From contig JAIYCW010000081.1 in the NCBI GenBank assembly GCA_027487815.1, positions 33,744 through 97,743 on the forward strand: a stretch of DNA of 64,000 bases, written 5' to 3'. The number at the start of each line of letters is the position of its first letter. The first letter of the stretch is position 1. Positions 54,028 to 63,436 of the stretch are shown here, in pieces. The position numbers and the translations under genes are program-made. Origin of the DNA: Burkholderiales bacterium. Its GTDB lineage: Bacteria; Pseudomonadota; Gammaproteobacteria; Burkholderiales; Burkholderiaceae_E. The notes under the pieces are model-generated. The model saw only the letters and a list, made by a program, of their open reading frames with translations. It was not told where the DNA came from and searched no databases.

Positions 54028-54986
54028 GCGACAAACACGCCGAACCATGCCTTTTCGTCGGTCCAATGGCGTATCGAGTGATAACCGGCTTGGGCGAGCA
54101 GGCGTTCAAACGCTGCAATGGAATATTTATAGGAAGACTCGGTGTGAATGGTTTCGCCAAAAGCGAAATCCCGGGAGCCACCCGGCCATGACACCCGAAG
54201 CGGCCGCTTGGCAACAAGATGCATTTCAATTCGGCTTTGCGCTTCATTGAACAAAGCGCGATGGGACCACTGCGCAATATCAAAATCACTGCCAAGCACT
54301 TGGTTCAGATGCTTGAGCATGTTCAGATTAAATGCAGCTGTCACGCCGAGTGGATCATCGTAGGCCAATTCAAGAATGGTGCGCGGCTTGACCAAATCGA
54401 TTCCGATCAACAACCGACCGCCAGCATCCACACCAGCAGTGCTTTGCTCACGCACTGAACGCAAAAAGCCAAGAGCCTGGTCAGGGGTAAAGTTGCCCAG
54501 GCTTGAGCCCGGATAAAACATGACACGGGGGCCCGCCGCGACTTGCGCAGGCAGTGTGAGTCCTTCAGTAAAGTTTTGACCAATCCCGAGAATCTGCAAT
54601 GCGGGGTAGCGCAATTGCACATCAGCCAGTGCCTGCTTAAGAAAATCAACGGAAACATCCACGGCTACATACTGAATTGCCTGATAGTGCGCCAGCAACT
54701 GCGCAGCTTTACGACAATTACCCGCGCCAAGGTCAATCAATACACCTGGCTTACCCAAAGATTGCACAATGGCTTCCCGATGCTGCACCATGATCGCGGA
54801 TTCTGTGCGCGTGGGGTAATACTCATCGAGTTCGCAGATTGCGGCAAACAATGCCGATCCCAAAGCATCGTAAAAATAAGCCGGCGAAATCTGAGCTTGA
54901 TCGGCCAGTAGGCCCGCAATGATGGAGCCTTGTTCATCGGCGGCAGGTGCGAGCGGGCTCGAATTAAAAAAATCAGGGGAGTTCAT
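54018..54986 (-). CDS. egtD: L-histidine N-alpha-methyltransferase
   Basis: 322 residues from ATG 54986 (a GTG at 55001 is also possible). SAM site LIDLGAGNCRKAAQLL near 75, YPGSSLGNFTP near 150 and AYDDPLGVTAAFNLNML near 205 are diagnostic for EgtD. It trimethylates histidine to hercynine, the acceptor that SenA or EgtB converts to selenoneine or ergothioneine. Its stop lies inside the end of senB (ten-base convergent overlap). Cys in GNCRK replaces the more common Ser, a neutral variation. Confidence 0.92.
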   Translation of the reverse strand: MNSPDFFNSSPLAPAADEQGSIIAGLLADQAQISPAYFYDALGSALFAAICELDEYYPTRTESAIMVQHREAIVQSLGKPGVLIDLGAGNCRKAAQLLAHYQAIQYVAVDVSVDFLKQALADVQLRYPALQILGIGQNFTEGLTLPAQVAAGPRVMFYPGSSLGNFTPDQALGFLRSVREQSTAGVDAGGRLLIGIDLVKPRTILELAYDDPLGVTAAFNLNMLKHLNQVLGSDFDIAQWSHRALFNEAQSRIEMHLVAKRPLRVSWPGGSRDFAFGETIHTESSYKYSIAAFERLLAQAGYHSIRHWTDEKAWFGVFVAQA

Positions 54987-55099
54987 GGCTGGGTGAAGCA
55001 CTCAATTCAGTTCTCCGGCAAGTCAATAAACAGACCAGGCTGGCGGAGGTTTTTGCGGGTATCGACACCGGCATATGCCGTTTTGCGCATACTGTCACG

Positions 55100-55831
55100 G
55101 TGTTGAACGATACCCCAACTTTCAAGCCCGGAGCAGGCCAGCCCGTTTTGCAGGCTCGTGGCCTGAAGAAAAGCTTTTCGGAATCGGCATCCCAGCGGTT
55201 GTTGTTCGAAGATCTTTCCTTCGAGCTGGCTGCCGGTGAAAGCGTGGCGCTTCTGGGCGAATCGGGCTGTGGAAAATCCACCTTGCTGAATCTGATTGCG
55301 GGCTTGGAACCTCTGGACAGCGGCGAGGTGAGATTGCGTGGCCAGCTCATGCTCGCACGTGACGCGGACAACGCAGCACTTTTGCGCCGACAGCATATTG
55401 GATTTGTGTTCCAGGCTTTCCATCTGTTGCCCCAGCTCGATTGCATCAATAATGTCATGGTGCCTTTATTACTGCAGCAACGCGGGCTGGATGAGGCACG
55501 TGAGCTTGCGCTATCGGCCCTGCGCCGAGTTGGTCTCGTGCACCAAGCCACTGCACCGGTTTCGCGTTTATCCGGTGGAGAACAACAACGCGCTGCGCTG
55601 GCCCGCGCTGTCGTTCATTCGCCTGCTTTAATCCTGGCTGATGAGCCCACAGGCAACCTCGATGCCTCTCATGCAGCTCAGGTGATGAATTTGCTGATCG
55701 ACCTGACCCGTGATCAGGGCTGCGCACTGCTCATGGTGACTCACTCGGAATCGGCCGCCGGCAGTTGCGACTCCCGCTGGCATCTCGAAGGCGGACGTTT
55801 GCAAGTTGCGCCTGAAGCCACTCGCGTTTAG
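55100..55831 (+). CDS. ABC transporter ATPase, LolD/MacB-like (AttE type)
   Basis: 243 residues, start GTG 55100. Walker A GESGCGKST (about 52-60), signature LSGGEQQRAALARA, Walker B LILADEPTGNLD place it in the LolD/FtsE/MacB group that works with FtsX-type permeases, and such a permease gene follows after 10 bp. Such ATPases drive mechanical release of lipids or lipoproteins rather than substrate import. Confidence 0.88.
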   Translation: MLNDTPTFKPGAGQPVLQARGLKKSFSESASQRLLFEDLSFELAAGESVALLGESGCGKSTLLNLIAGLEPLDSGEVRLRGQLMLARDADNAALLRRQHIGFVFQAFHLLPQLDCINNVMVPLLLQQRGLDEARELALSALRRVGLVHQATAPVSRLSGGEQQRAALARAVVHSPALILADEPTGNLDASHAAQVMNLLIDLTRDQGCALLMVTHSESAAGSCDSRWHLEGGRLQVAPEATRV

Positions 55832-55841
55832 TTCATTCACG

Positions 55842-58418
55842 ATGGCTAGTGGTCACGGATTGCTGCTCAGGACATTGCTGCTTGGTGCGTTTCGCGCGCA
55901 ACCGGGCCGGCTGGTGTTTTCCACGCTTTGCATAGCGCTGGGTGTCGGGCTGGGGCTTGCCATCGCCACGATCAATCAATCGGCTGTGACAAGTTTTGGA
56001 GAGGCACTGCGAACAGTAAACGGCCAAGCCCAGGCCAGTATTGTGGGCCGGGGCGGCAAGCTGCGTGACGATGATTTTGTTGCGGTGGCGCAGCTTTCGC
56101 AAGTGGCCGCAGCCAGTCCGATCCTTGCTCTGGAACAAGTGCGCGTCTTTAGCGCTAGCGGCAAGATGCTTGGCGTGGTGCGCGTGATCGGCGCAGATTT
56201 TCTCAGGCTGGGCGAGGTCTCCCCTGCGCTGCTGCCCCGGCTGCAACGAGCAGTAAGCGCACCCCAAGCCGGTGGCGGGCTGTTTGCAGCTGATCAGGTG
56301 TTCGTGTCTGCTGCGGCCCAGCAATTACTTGGCTTGAGCCCCGGACAAACCGCCCGCTTCGATGACTCGCCCGGAGCAGCTGAGTTCACAGTGCGCGGAG
56401 ATCTTCCCGCCGTCGACCCAGGCGCGGCCATTGTGCTGATGGATCTTTCCAACGCACAGTGGCGGCTGGGATCGTTGGGCCGGCTCAGCCAGATTGATAT
56501 CAAACTCCAGGCAGGGGCCAGGCTCGAAGACTTGAGTGCAGCGCTTCCCGCACACCTCCTGGTCCAAACCCCCGAGGCCCAGGTTGAGCGCGTATCGAAC
56601 CTGTCACGCGCCTACCGGGTCAATCTCAACATGCTGGCCTTGGTCGCCTTGCTTACTGGTGGATTTATTGTTGCGACCAGTTTGTCTTTGTTGGTAAGAC
56701 GCGAGCAGGCTGCGCTAGCGCTTTTGCAGATACTGGGGGCCGATGCCAAGCTCTTGCGCCGCTATGTATTGGCACTCGGTTTTGTGCTCGGCGCGGTGGG
56801 CGCGCTGCTTGGATTGGTGATCGGCTTGGGCCTGGCCCAGGGGCTGCTGGTGTGGAGCGGCGGCAGTCTGGGCTCGGCATTTTTTGATTGGCGCACCCGT
56901 CAGATCGTGATTGATCCGCTGATGTTGGCGGGATTCACAGCCTTGGGCATCACCGCCGGGTTGGCGGGCGCTTGGGGCCCCGCGCGCCAGGCCTGGAGTG
57001 CGTTTCCCAGCCGAATGATTAAATCCGGTAGCGAAGCCTTGCCATCACACCAGACTTTTCCGCGCCTCCACCCCATCATGCTGGTTGGGATGTGCACCCT
57101 GGTAGCGGCCGGTTTATTGGCAACGCCTTCCGTAAACGGAGTTGCCGTCGGTGCCTACCTGGCGATGGCCTTGATATTGGGTGCGGGCCTGATCGCTATC
57201 GGCCCCCTGTTAGCGTTTGGGACGATGAAAATACAAGCGATCGTGCCTCACTTATGGCCACGCTACCCAAGCTTGTGGCTCAGTGTTCAGAGCCTGCAGT
57301 TTCGCCCCAGCCTGCGTGGCAGTGCCCTCGGAGCGGTAGTCGCCAGTTTCGCGCTGGCCTGCGCAATGTCAATCATGGTATCCAGCTTCAGGGCTTCCGT
57401 TGATCGATGGCTCGGGCAAGTGCTGCCCGCTGATCTATATCTTCGCAGCCCGGCATCAAGCAGCCAAGGAGGGCTGAGCTCCGAGCAGCAACAACGCATA
57501 GCAGCGCTCCCCGGAGTCAAAAGCGTCGAGTTTTTTCGCTCGATTGACCTCACCTTCGACCAGACCAGCCCCACCGTAAGTTTGCTTGCGCGCCCACTGG
57601 TTCGCCAGGATGGCACTTCGGTCGACCTTGAGCGTGTGGTTCCGCTTACCGGCCGGTTGTTTACCCGGCCCAAGGGCAGTGATTTGCCTGTGGTGTTTAT
57701 CAGCGAGGCGGTCCATAGCCTGCACCGGATTGAGCCTGGAAGCCGCATGACACTTACCCTGGGGCGTAAGCAATCCGAGGTCTGGGTGGCTGGCATATGG
57801 CGCGACTATGGCCGCCCGGGTGGAGCGATTGTCATGGATCAAGCCGTGTACGCCCGATTAAGTGAGGACCACAGTGTCAGCGATGCTGCGGTCATGCTGG
57901 AGCCAGGGGGGCAAGCCCAGGCCAGCATTGCGCAGGACGCTTTGCTTAATCGCCTTGAACGACGTACCTCAAGCGAACTGCGTGCGCTGTCCTTGCAAAT
58001 CTTTGATCGTAGCTTTGTGGTCACCCGCCTGCTTGAGTGGGCCGCCATGACTGTTGGCTTGTTTGGGGTCGCCAGTTTGCTCAGCGCTGAAGCCTTGGCC
58101 AGGCGTAAGGAGTTTGGCCTTTTATTGCATCTCGGATTCAAGATGAGTGACCTGCGTCGGCAAATGGTGGCCGAGGCAGCATTGCAAGTGAGTATCGGTG
58201 TGGCATGGGGCCTGGCGATCGGCGCAGCCCTTGCATTCGTGTTGATCTACCGGGTCAATCCCCAATCGTTTCACTGGAGCATGGATCTTCACATGCCATG
58301 GTTGACCCTATTTGCCAATGCAGCAGCTCTGGTATTGATTGCTTCAATAGTGAGCGCCGTTGTCGCGCGACGCCTCGGCAAACTTAGCCCCGCGCAAGCG
58401 GTTCGGCAGGACTGGTAA
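55842..58418 (+). CDS. FtsX-like ABC transporter permease
   Basis: 858 residues from ATG 55842 (an in-frame TTG at 55806 would overlap the ATPase gene). The first span is about 10-35, a large periplasmic domain follows, then clusters of spans at about 265-410 and 455-520, a second periplasmic domain and three C-terminal spans (about 725-850). It is the single-gene, duplicated FtsX layout. Its stop shares a base with the next start (TAATG). With the ATPase and the AttH-like protein it makes the AttEFGH-type trio. Confidence 0.85.
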   Translation: MASGHGLLLRTLLLGAFRAQPGRLVFSTLCIALGVGLGLAIATINQSAVTSFGEALRTVNGQAQASIVGRGGKLRDDDFVAVAQLSQVAAASPILALEQVRVFSASGKMLGVVRVIGADFLRLGEVSPALLPRLQRAVSAPQAGGGLFAADQVFVSAAAQQLLGLSPGQTARFDDSPGAAEFTVRGDLPAVDPGAAIVLMDLSNAQWRLGSLGRLSQIDIKLQAGARLEDLSAALPAHLLVQTPEAQVERVSNLSRAYRVNLNMLALVALLTGGFIVATSLSLLVRREQAALALLQILGADAKLLRRYVLALGFVLGAVGALLGLVIGLGLAQGLLVWSGGSLGSAFFDWRTRQIVIDPLMLAGFTALGITAGLAGAWGPARQAWSAFPSRMIKSGSEALPSHQTFPRLHPIMLVGMCTLVAAGLLATPSVNGVAVGAYLAMALILGAGLIAIGPLLAFGTMKIQAIVPHLWPRYPSLWLSVQSLQFRPSLRGSALGAVVASFALACAMSIMVSSFRASVDRWLGQVLPADLYLRSPASSSQGGLSSEQQQRIAALPGVKSVEFFRSIDLTFDQTSPTVSLLARPLVRQDGTSVDLERVVPLTGRLFTRPKGSDLPVVFISEAVHSLHRIEPGSRMTLTLGRKQSEVWVAGIWRDYGRPGGAIVMDQAVYARLSEDHSVSDAAVMLEPGGQAQASIAQDALLNRLERRTSSELRALSLQIFDRSFVVTRLLEWAAMTVGLFGVASLLSAEALARRKEFGLLLHLGFKMSDLRRQMVAEAALQVSIGVAWGLAIGAALAFVLIYRVNPQSFHWSMDLHMPWLTLFANAAALVLIASIVSAVVARRLGKLSPAQAVRQDW

Positions 58419-59533
58419 TGCGGCGTCAATTTCTTATTGGCTTGGGGCTCAGCGCTGTGTCGCGCCCAAGCACTTCTCAAGAGGCGAAAGCAGCGCCTCC
58501 CAGCAGCACCGAGCGCGCAAACACAGTGTTTGCCCCGGTTGAGCCGAACCGAACTTTGGTGTTTCCCCGCGATCACGGCGCGCATCCCGAGTACCGCACC
58601 GAGTGGTGGTACATCACCGGATGGCTCAATATCGAGCGCGAGCGTTGGGTGGGCTTTCAACTCACCTTCTTCCGCAGCCGTACCGCCTATCCACAATCCA
58701 ATCCGAGTGTCTGGGCCCCACGCCAATTAATGCTTGGGCATATGGCGCTGGCCGATCCGCAGCAAACACGTTTACTGCATAGCGAACGGGCTTGGCGCAC
58801 CCTGCCCGGATTGGCTCAATACAGCGAGCAGGATACCGAGCTTCAAATTCAGGACTGGACCTTACAGCGTCGCTTGAAAGGCTCCAATGAGATGTATTTT
58901 TCGAAAGCGCGCACCGCTCAATTTGAATGGGATTTGCAACTACTGACTACCTCGCGTCCGTGGCTGCAAGGCATTGGCGGGTACTCAATCAAGGGGCCCT
59001 CGCCGCAACAGGCTTCGCACTATTACAGCCGACCGCAAATGCAGGTCAGCGGAACGCTTGCGATCCCGGCCCAGGGGTCCAAACCACGGCCTGTCAGGGG
59101 AGTGGCATGGCTTGATCATGAATGGTCAAGCACCCTGCTTGATGCTCAAGCCGTGGGCTGGGACTGGATTGGATTAAACCTGCTCGATGGGCGCTCGCTC
59201 ATGGCTTTCCGAATTCGCCGGGCTGACGGCTCGGTACTGTTTTCTTATGCAGCCCTGGCGGATCGGACCATAACGCTGCAATGGGAGCCGATCACTCATT
59301 GGCGCTCGCCTCGCACTTTGGCACGCTATCCGATCGCCTGGAAAATACGGACACTGCTTGTCGATCTCGGTGATTTCATCGTCCAGCCGCTGATGCAGGA
59401 TCAGGAGCTTGATGGCAGGCTTAGCACAGGTATCGTGTATTGGGAAGGCGCCATCGAAATGAGGCAAGACGAGCGGCTGATTGGGCGCGGCTATCTCGAA
59501 ATGACCGGCTATCATGAAGCGGTAAGACTCTAG
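58418..59533 (+). CDS. AttH/CrtC-family lipocalin-like hydrolase-like protein
   Basis: 371 residues. The N terminus (RRQFLIGLGLSAVSRPS) looks like a signal with twin arginines. The fold shows FPRDHGAHPEYRTEWWYITGWL (about 49-70, split by rule), VGFQLTFFRSR and RGVAWLDHEWSS near 230, all hallmarks of the AttH/carotenoid 1,2-hydratase-like family. Operon with an ATPase and FtsX permease is the usual context; the protein is thought to bind a lipid in the periplasm. It is unlikely to be a true carotenoid hydratase because no carotenoid genes are present. Confidence 0.85.
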   Translation: MRRQFLIGLGLSAVSRPSTSQEAKAAPPSSTERANTVFAPVEPNRTLVFPRDHGAHPEYRTEWWYITGWLNIERERWVGFQLTFFRSRTAYPQSNPSVWAPRQLMLGHMALADPQQTRLLHSERAWRTLPGLAQYSEQDTELQIQDWTLQRRLKGSNEMYFSKARTAQFEWDLQLLTTSRPWLQGIGGYSIKGPSPQQASHYYSRPQMQVSGTLAIPAQGSKPRPVRGVAWLDHEWSSTLLDAQAVGWDWIGLNLLDGRSLMAFRIRRADGSVLFSYAALADRTITLQWEPITHWRSPRTLARYPIAWKIRTLLVDLGDFIVQPLMQDQELDGRLSTGIVYWEGAIEMRQDERLIGRGYLEMTGYHEAVRL

Positions 59534-59563
59534 CCGACCAAGTGATAAACATCGTAAACTGAT

Positions 59564-62314
59564 GTGGTGTTTGCATTTCAAAAGTACCTAGACTTGGCCC
59601 AGGATCAAGAAGCAACCCTGGCATGGTGGATCCGGTGGCTGATGATTTGCGTTGGGGTAATCGTGCTTCATGGCTTGTTGGGCCTATTGGCACTTCAGCT
59701 TGCGAAAGCTCCCGGCTACAGCGCACCCATTTATCCCGCCGCCGGGCTTGCCCTGGCCGCCGTCCTGACCTGGGGCTGGAGCATGCTCCCGGCAATTGCG
59801 GTAGGCCAAGTGCTTGTCAAACTCGCCAATCCGATGCCTGGCCTGTGGGACGCAATTTGGGTGCCGCTAGTCATTGGTGCAGCAAGCGCAGCACAGGCAG
59901 GTGCCGGAGCCTGGCTGGTCAAGCGGTTTATTGGCTGGCCAAATCACCTTCAGGCCCCAGCGAAAATAGCGTTGTTTGGAGTGTTGGCCGGTCCATTGGC
60001 ATGTGTTGTTGGGGCCTCCATCTGCGTGGGCACCCTGGCCTGGCAAGGCTTGCTTGCGCCTGATGCGGTGAGCTTCACTTGGGTGGTGTGGTGGTTAGGC
60101 GATATGGCAGGAGTGTTGGCCTGCGCACCCATCTTCTTTTCCTTCCTGGCCAAACCTCCTGTGGTCTGGCGCTCTCGGCGAATCCTCTACAACCTGCCCA
60201 TCCTGGTGGCGATTGGCGTGATCGCCGTGACAAGCCACCTGCGCGATATGATCGATCACGAGCGGATCGAAAACTCCTTTGATACGCGCGTAGCCTCGGT
60301 AGTGGGCAATGCCCGCGAGCAAATTCGCGATATGCAGGTAGCGATTAACACCTTGTCAGCGGTGCTTGAGCCGGATAACCCGGACTATCGCGTGTTTGAG
60401 CGCACCGCCGATGAATGGCTCGCCCAAACGCCAGGGCTGAGCGCTATCGCCGCCATACGTTTGGGGCCCAATGCTGAGGCACTAGGCGTGGTTAGCCGCC
60501 AGAGAGCTTCGATCGCACCGGATTGGCAAGGCATTGTTCGGGGGCCATTGGTAGGCAACGCCCTGGAGCGAAGTAAAAACACCAGGCAATCAAGCAGCGC
60601 CCTCGGATCACCTGTTAATCCGGGCTCCTCAACCAGGCCAGTGGTCTACATCGTGAAAGTGGCGAATCCGCGCGCGACTTATCCGTCAGTGGCCGTGCTG
60701 ATGCAGCTGAATGCCGAGGAGCTGATACTGCAAACTGCGCGCAAGAACCTCGACGACTTGAGGTACTGCGTGATGGAGCCGTCCTCCGGCGCTCTACTTG
60801 CAGGCCACCCCGGATGTGCCGCATCCGAGCGGGTGGCAAGTATCTTGCCAATGACTTTGTTTCATGAGGCTCGAGTCGAGCTGCCCGATAAGGCCTGGTT
60901 GATTCAACTCAGCCCGAGTGCCCTTTTTGGCGCAAGCATGGTGCGTGATGGGCCCGTCCTGGCAGCAGCGGGTGCAACTTTGGCCTTGATGCTGCTGGCG
61001 ATTCTTTTGTTGATTGTTACCGGGCAAACAGAGCTTGTTAAGGGCTTGGTAGCCCAACGTACAACAGCGCTGCGCGAACAACTTGCCCAGCGGGCGAAGG
61101 ATGCCAAAGCGCTTCGGGCCAGTGAAGGCAAGTGGCGCTCGATGGTTCAAACGATGCCAGTGGGTATGGTGTATTTGAAGCCCGATGGCAAGGTGCAGCG
61201 CTCCAACCCCAAGGCCGCAAGCTTGTTGGGGTATTCACTTGCTGAGCTCGAGAAGTTGAGCCTGTCCGATCTGTTTGATGTGGAGCAAAGGCGCCTGGTA
61301 GCTGCAAGCTTGGCCCAAGCCCTGGAAAGCAACGAGTCGGGCTGGCAAAGCGAATACCGCGCGACCTGCAAGGATGGCACGAAGCTGGATATTGAAACTC
61401 ATGCGATCGTCATGCGTGATGAAGCGAATCGCCCGACCTTGGCACTGGCGGTGTTTTATGAAATTGCCTCGCGTCGCCAGCTGCAACAAGCCACCCAGGC
61501 GCGGGAAGTTGCCGAACAAGCCAATCGGGCCAAGAGCCAATTTCTGGCAAGCATGGGCCACGAACTGCGTACCCCCCTTAATGCTCTGCTGGGATTTACC
61601 CAACTCTTGCGCCTTGACCCAAGCCGCTCACTTGATACAAAACAAGCCGAGCAGTTAGCCTATGTGGAGCAGTCAGGTTGGCACCTGCTTTCAATGATTG
61701 GCGACATCATGGACTTCTCCCTGATTGAGGCAGGCAATCTGCGCGTCACGGTAGAGCCGATCGACTTGATTGAAACGGTGGCCCAATGCGTGCGCATGCT
61801 TGAGCCCGAAGCAACACGCGGCGACATCTCGATCCAGCTTCCCAAGGTGGATGCCGTGATGCTCGCAATGGCGGATCCGATACGCTTGCGACAGGTGTTG
61901 TTGAACCTGATCTCCAACGCCATTAAATACAACCGGGCAAATGGAACGGTGGTGGTGTCGGTAGCGCAGGAGCAAGACACGATCAGGATCGAGGTTAGCG
62001 ATAACGGCATCGGCATGACAAGCGAACAGCTTGCCCATCTGTTTGAACCTTTTAATCGGCTGGGACGCCAAAACAGCGCAATCCACGGCACCGGGATTGG
62101 CCTGGTTGTGTCACGTCACTTGGCTCACGCCATGAGCGGAACGCTCACAATCACCAGCCAATCGGGGCAAGGCACAGTGGCCAGTGTGAGGCTCAAGCGC
62201 GCTTCAGCGCACCATCTGGTTGATCTCGATGATCGGGAGCAACACCGCCAAAACGATCAGGAGCACTACCCCGCCCATGATCAAAATCAGAAGGGGCTCG
62301 AGAAGGCCCGTTAG
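59564..62314 (+). CDS. MASE1 sensor histidine kinase with CHASE-like and PAS domains
   Basis: 916 residues, start GTG 59564. An N-terminal MASE1 membrane region (about 15-225), a periplasmic sensing stretch (about 230-455), a further span (about 463-485), a PAS domain (about 520-640), and a kinase core with phospho-accepting His666 in GHELRTPLNALLGF, NAIKYN, DNGIGM and GTGIGLVVSRH. No receiver domain or adjacent response regulator is visible. The last ~35 residues after VRLKRAS lie antisense to the end of gspF and look like an unselected extension: the two stops overlap by 111 bases. Confidence 0.88.
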   Translation: MVFAFQKYLDLAQDQEATLAWWIRWLMICVGVIVLHGLLGLLALQLAKAPGYSAPIYPAAGLALAAVLTWGWSMLPAIAVGQVLVKLANPMPGLWDAIWVPLVIGAASAAQAGAGAWLVKRFIGWPNHLQAPAKIALFGVLAGPLACVVGASICVGTLAWQGLLAPDAVSFTWVVWWLGDMAGVLACAPIFFSFLAKPPVVWRSRRILYNLPILVAIGVIAVTSHLRDMIDHERIENSFDTRVASVVGNAREQIRDMQVAINTLSAVLEPDNPDYRVFERTADEWLAQTPGLSAIAAIRLGPNAEALGVVSRQRASIAPDWQGIVRGPLVGNALERSKNTRQSSSALGSPVNPGSSTRPVVYIVKVANPRATYPSVAVLMQLNAEELILQTARKNLDDLRYCVMEPSSGALLAGHPGCAASERVASILPMTLFHEARVELPDKAWLIQLSPSALFGASMVRDGPVLAAAGATLALMLLAILLLIVTGQTELVKGLVAQRTTALREQLAQRAKDAKALRASEGKWRSMVQTMPVGMVYLKPDGKVQRSNPKAASLLGYSLAELEKLSLSDLFDVEQRRLVAASLAQALESNESGWQSEYRATCKDGTKLDIETHAIVMRDEANRPTLALAVFYEIASRRQLQQATQAREVAEQANRAKSQFLASMGHELRTPLNALLGFTQLLRLDPSRSLDTKQAEQLAYVEQSGWHLLSMIGDIMDFSLIEAGNLRVTVEPIDLIETVAQCVRMLEPEATRGDISIQLPKVDAVMLAMADPIRLRQVLLNLISNAIKYNRANGTVVVSVAQEQDTIRIEVSDNGIGMTSEQLAHLFEPFNRLGRQNSAIHGTGIGLVVSRHLAHAMSGTLTITSQSGQGTVASVRLKRASAHHLVDLDDREQHRQNDQEHYPAHDQNQKGLEKAR

Positions 62315-63412
62315 GGTCAGCGCGCGACGCTCTGTTTCCTGAGAAAGATTGGTTGCTGTCCGCTCCAGCATCTCTGGCAATCTGCCAGTGGCCTCACCAC
62401 TGGCAATCATGTGTACCATCACCGGAGGGAACTGACCGCCTGCGGCCAATGAGCGCGACAAGCTGGCGCCTTCTCGCACTCGTGCTACTGTGTCTGCGAC
62501 GTTATGTTTAAGCGCCGCATTGGTAAGGGTTTGAGCGCCTGCTTCAAGTGCTCGAATCAGCGGCACACCGCTGCCCACAAGAATAGCCAGGGTTGAAGCA
62601 AATCGGGCGGTGTTGACGCCGCGAATCAACCGTCCGATCAGGGGCGCATTCAACAAGCGCCGATCCCATCCCAGGCGAATGGCCGGTGTTTTGAGAGCCC
62701 AGCGCCACACGACCAATGCAACCACCAGGATCAGCAACATGACCCAACCCCATTGCCTCAACACATCGGAAACATAAATCAGGGCAGTAGTAAGAAACGG
62801 CAGCGCTTGCTTGCTTGAAGCAAATACGCCAATCACTTTCGGAACCACATAGGTCATGAGCGCCATGATCACGCCAATGGCAACCAGGGTCACTATCGCC
62901 GGGTAGGTAAAGGCTAACAGCACACGCTGCGCCAAGGCGGTCCGCGATTCAATGTAATCCGCCAACTTACCCATCACCACGCCAAGATCACCGGACTGTT
63001 CGCCTGCAGCGATCAGCGCTCGATATACCTCGGGAAAATCTTTTGGAAAGCGGCTCAAGGCCTGAGACAAGGTGTTGCCGGAGATCACCTCGGAGCGCAC
63101 CGCAGCAAACCTCTCACGCACTGCGGAGGTCTCAGCTTGCTCAACAACAGCACCCAGTGCTTGCTCAAGCGGCAAACGTGCGGCCAGCAGGCTCGCCAAC
63201 TGGCGGGTTGCCAATGCCAGATCAGCAGGCTTGACCTTGCTCGCAAAGGAAAACGATGCGCTCGCTTCCTGCGTGCCTACGGCTGTGACTTCCATGGCAC
63301 TTAAACCCTGCTCCCGCAGGAGGGCTCGCGCCTGACGCACAGAGTCGGCGTCGATCACACCCTTAAGGATTTTGCCGCTGGCTTGCGCCGCTTCGTAACG
63401 ATAGGCAGGCAT
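62204..63412 (-). CDS. gspF: type II secretion inner-membrane protein GspF
   Basis: 402 residues, typical length. Two T2SF domains of about 120 residues are joined by spans near 170-190 and 220-240, with a last span at the C terminus (MGGVVLLIVLAVLLPIIEINQ, split). QLASLLAARLPLEQAL and the matching LVGSGVPLIRALEAGAQTL mark the repeat. GspF is the platform protein that joins the ATPase GspE to the pseudopilus assembly. It follows gspE by 24 bp. Its 3' end overlaps the convergent kinase gene by 111 bases. Confidence 0.93.
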   Translation of the reverse strand: MPAYRYEAAQASGKILKGVIDADSVRQARALLREQGLSAMEVTAVGTQEASASFSFASKVKPADLALATRQLASLLAARLPLEQALGAVVEQAETSAVRERFAAVRSEVISGNTLSQALSRFPKDFPEVYRALIAAGEQSGDLGVVMGKLADYIESRTALAQRVLLAFTYPAIVTLVAIGVIMALMTYVVPKVIGVFASSKQALPFLTTALIYVSDVLRQWGWVMLLILVVALVVWRWALKTPAIRLGWDRRLLNAPLIGRLIRGVNTARFASTLAILVGSGVPLIRALEAGAQTLTNAALKHNVADTVARVREGASLSRSLAAGGQFPPVMVHMIASGEATGRLPEMLERTATNLSQETERRALTLTGLLEPLLILIMGGVVLLIVLAVLLPIIEINQMVR

Positions 63413-63436
63413 GGCGCTCTAATCCGGCCGCCTGGC

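Noticed and set aside
58418..59533. true carotenoid 1,2-hydratase
   Set aside because: Family resemblance exists, but no carotenoid genes are present and the operon is of the ATPase-FtsX-AttH type.
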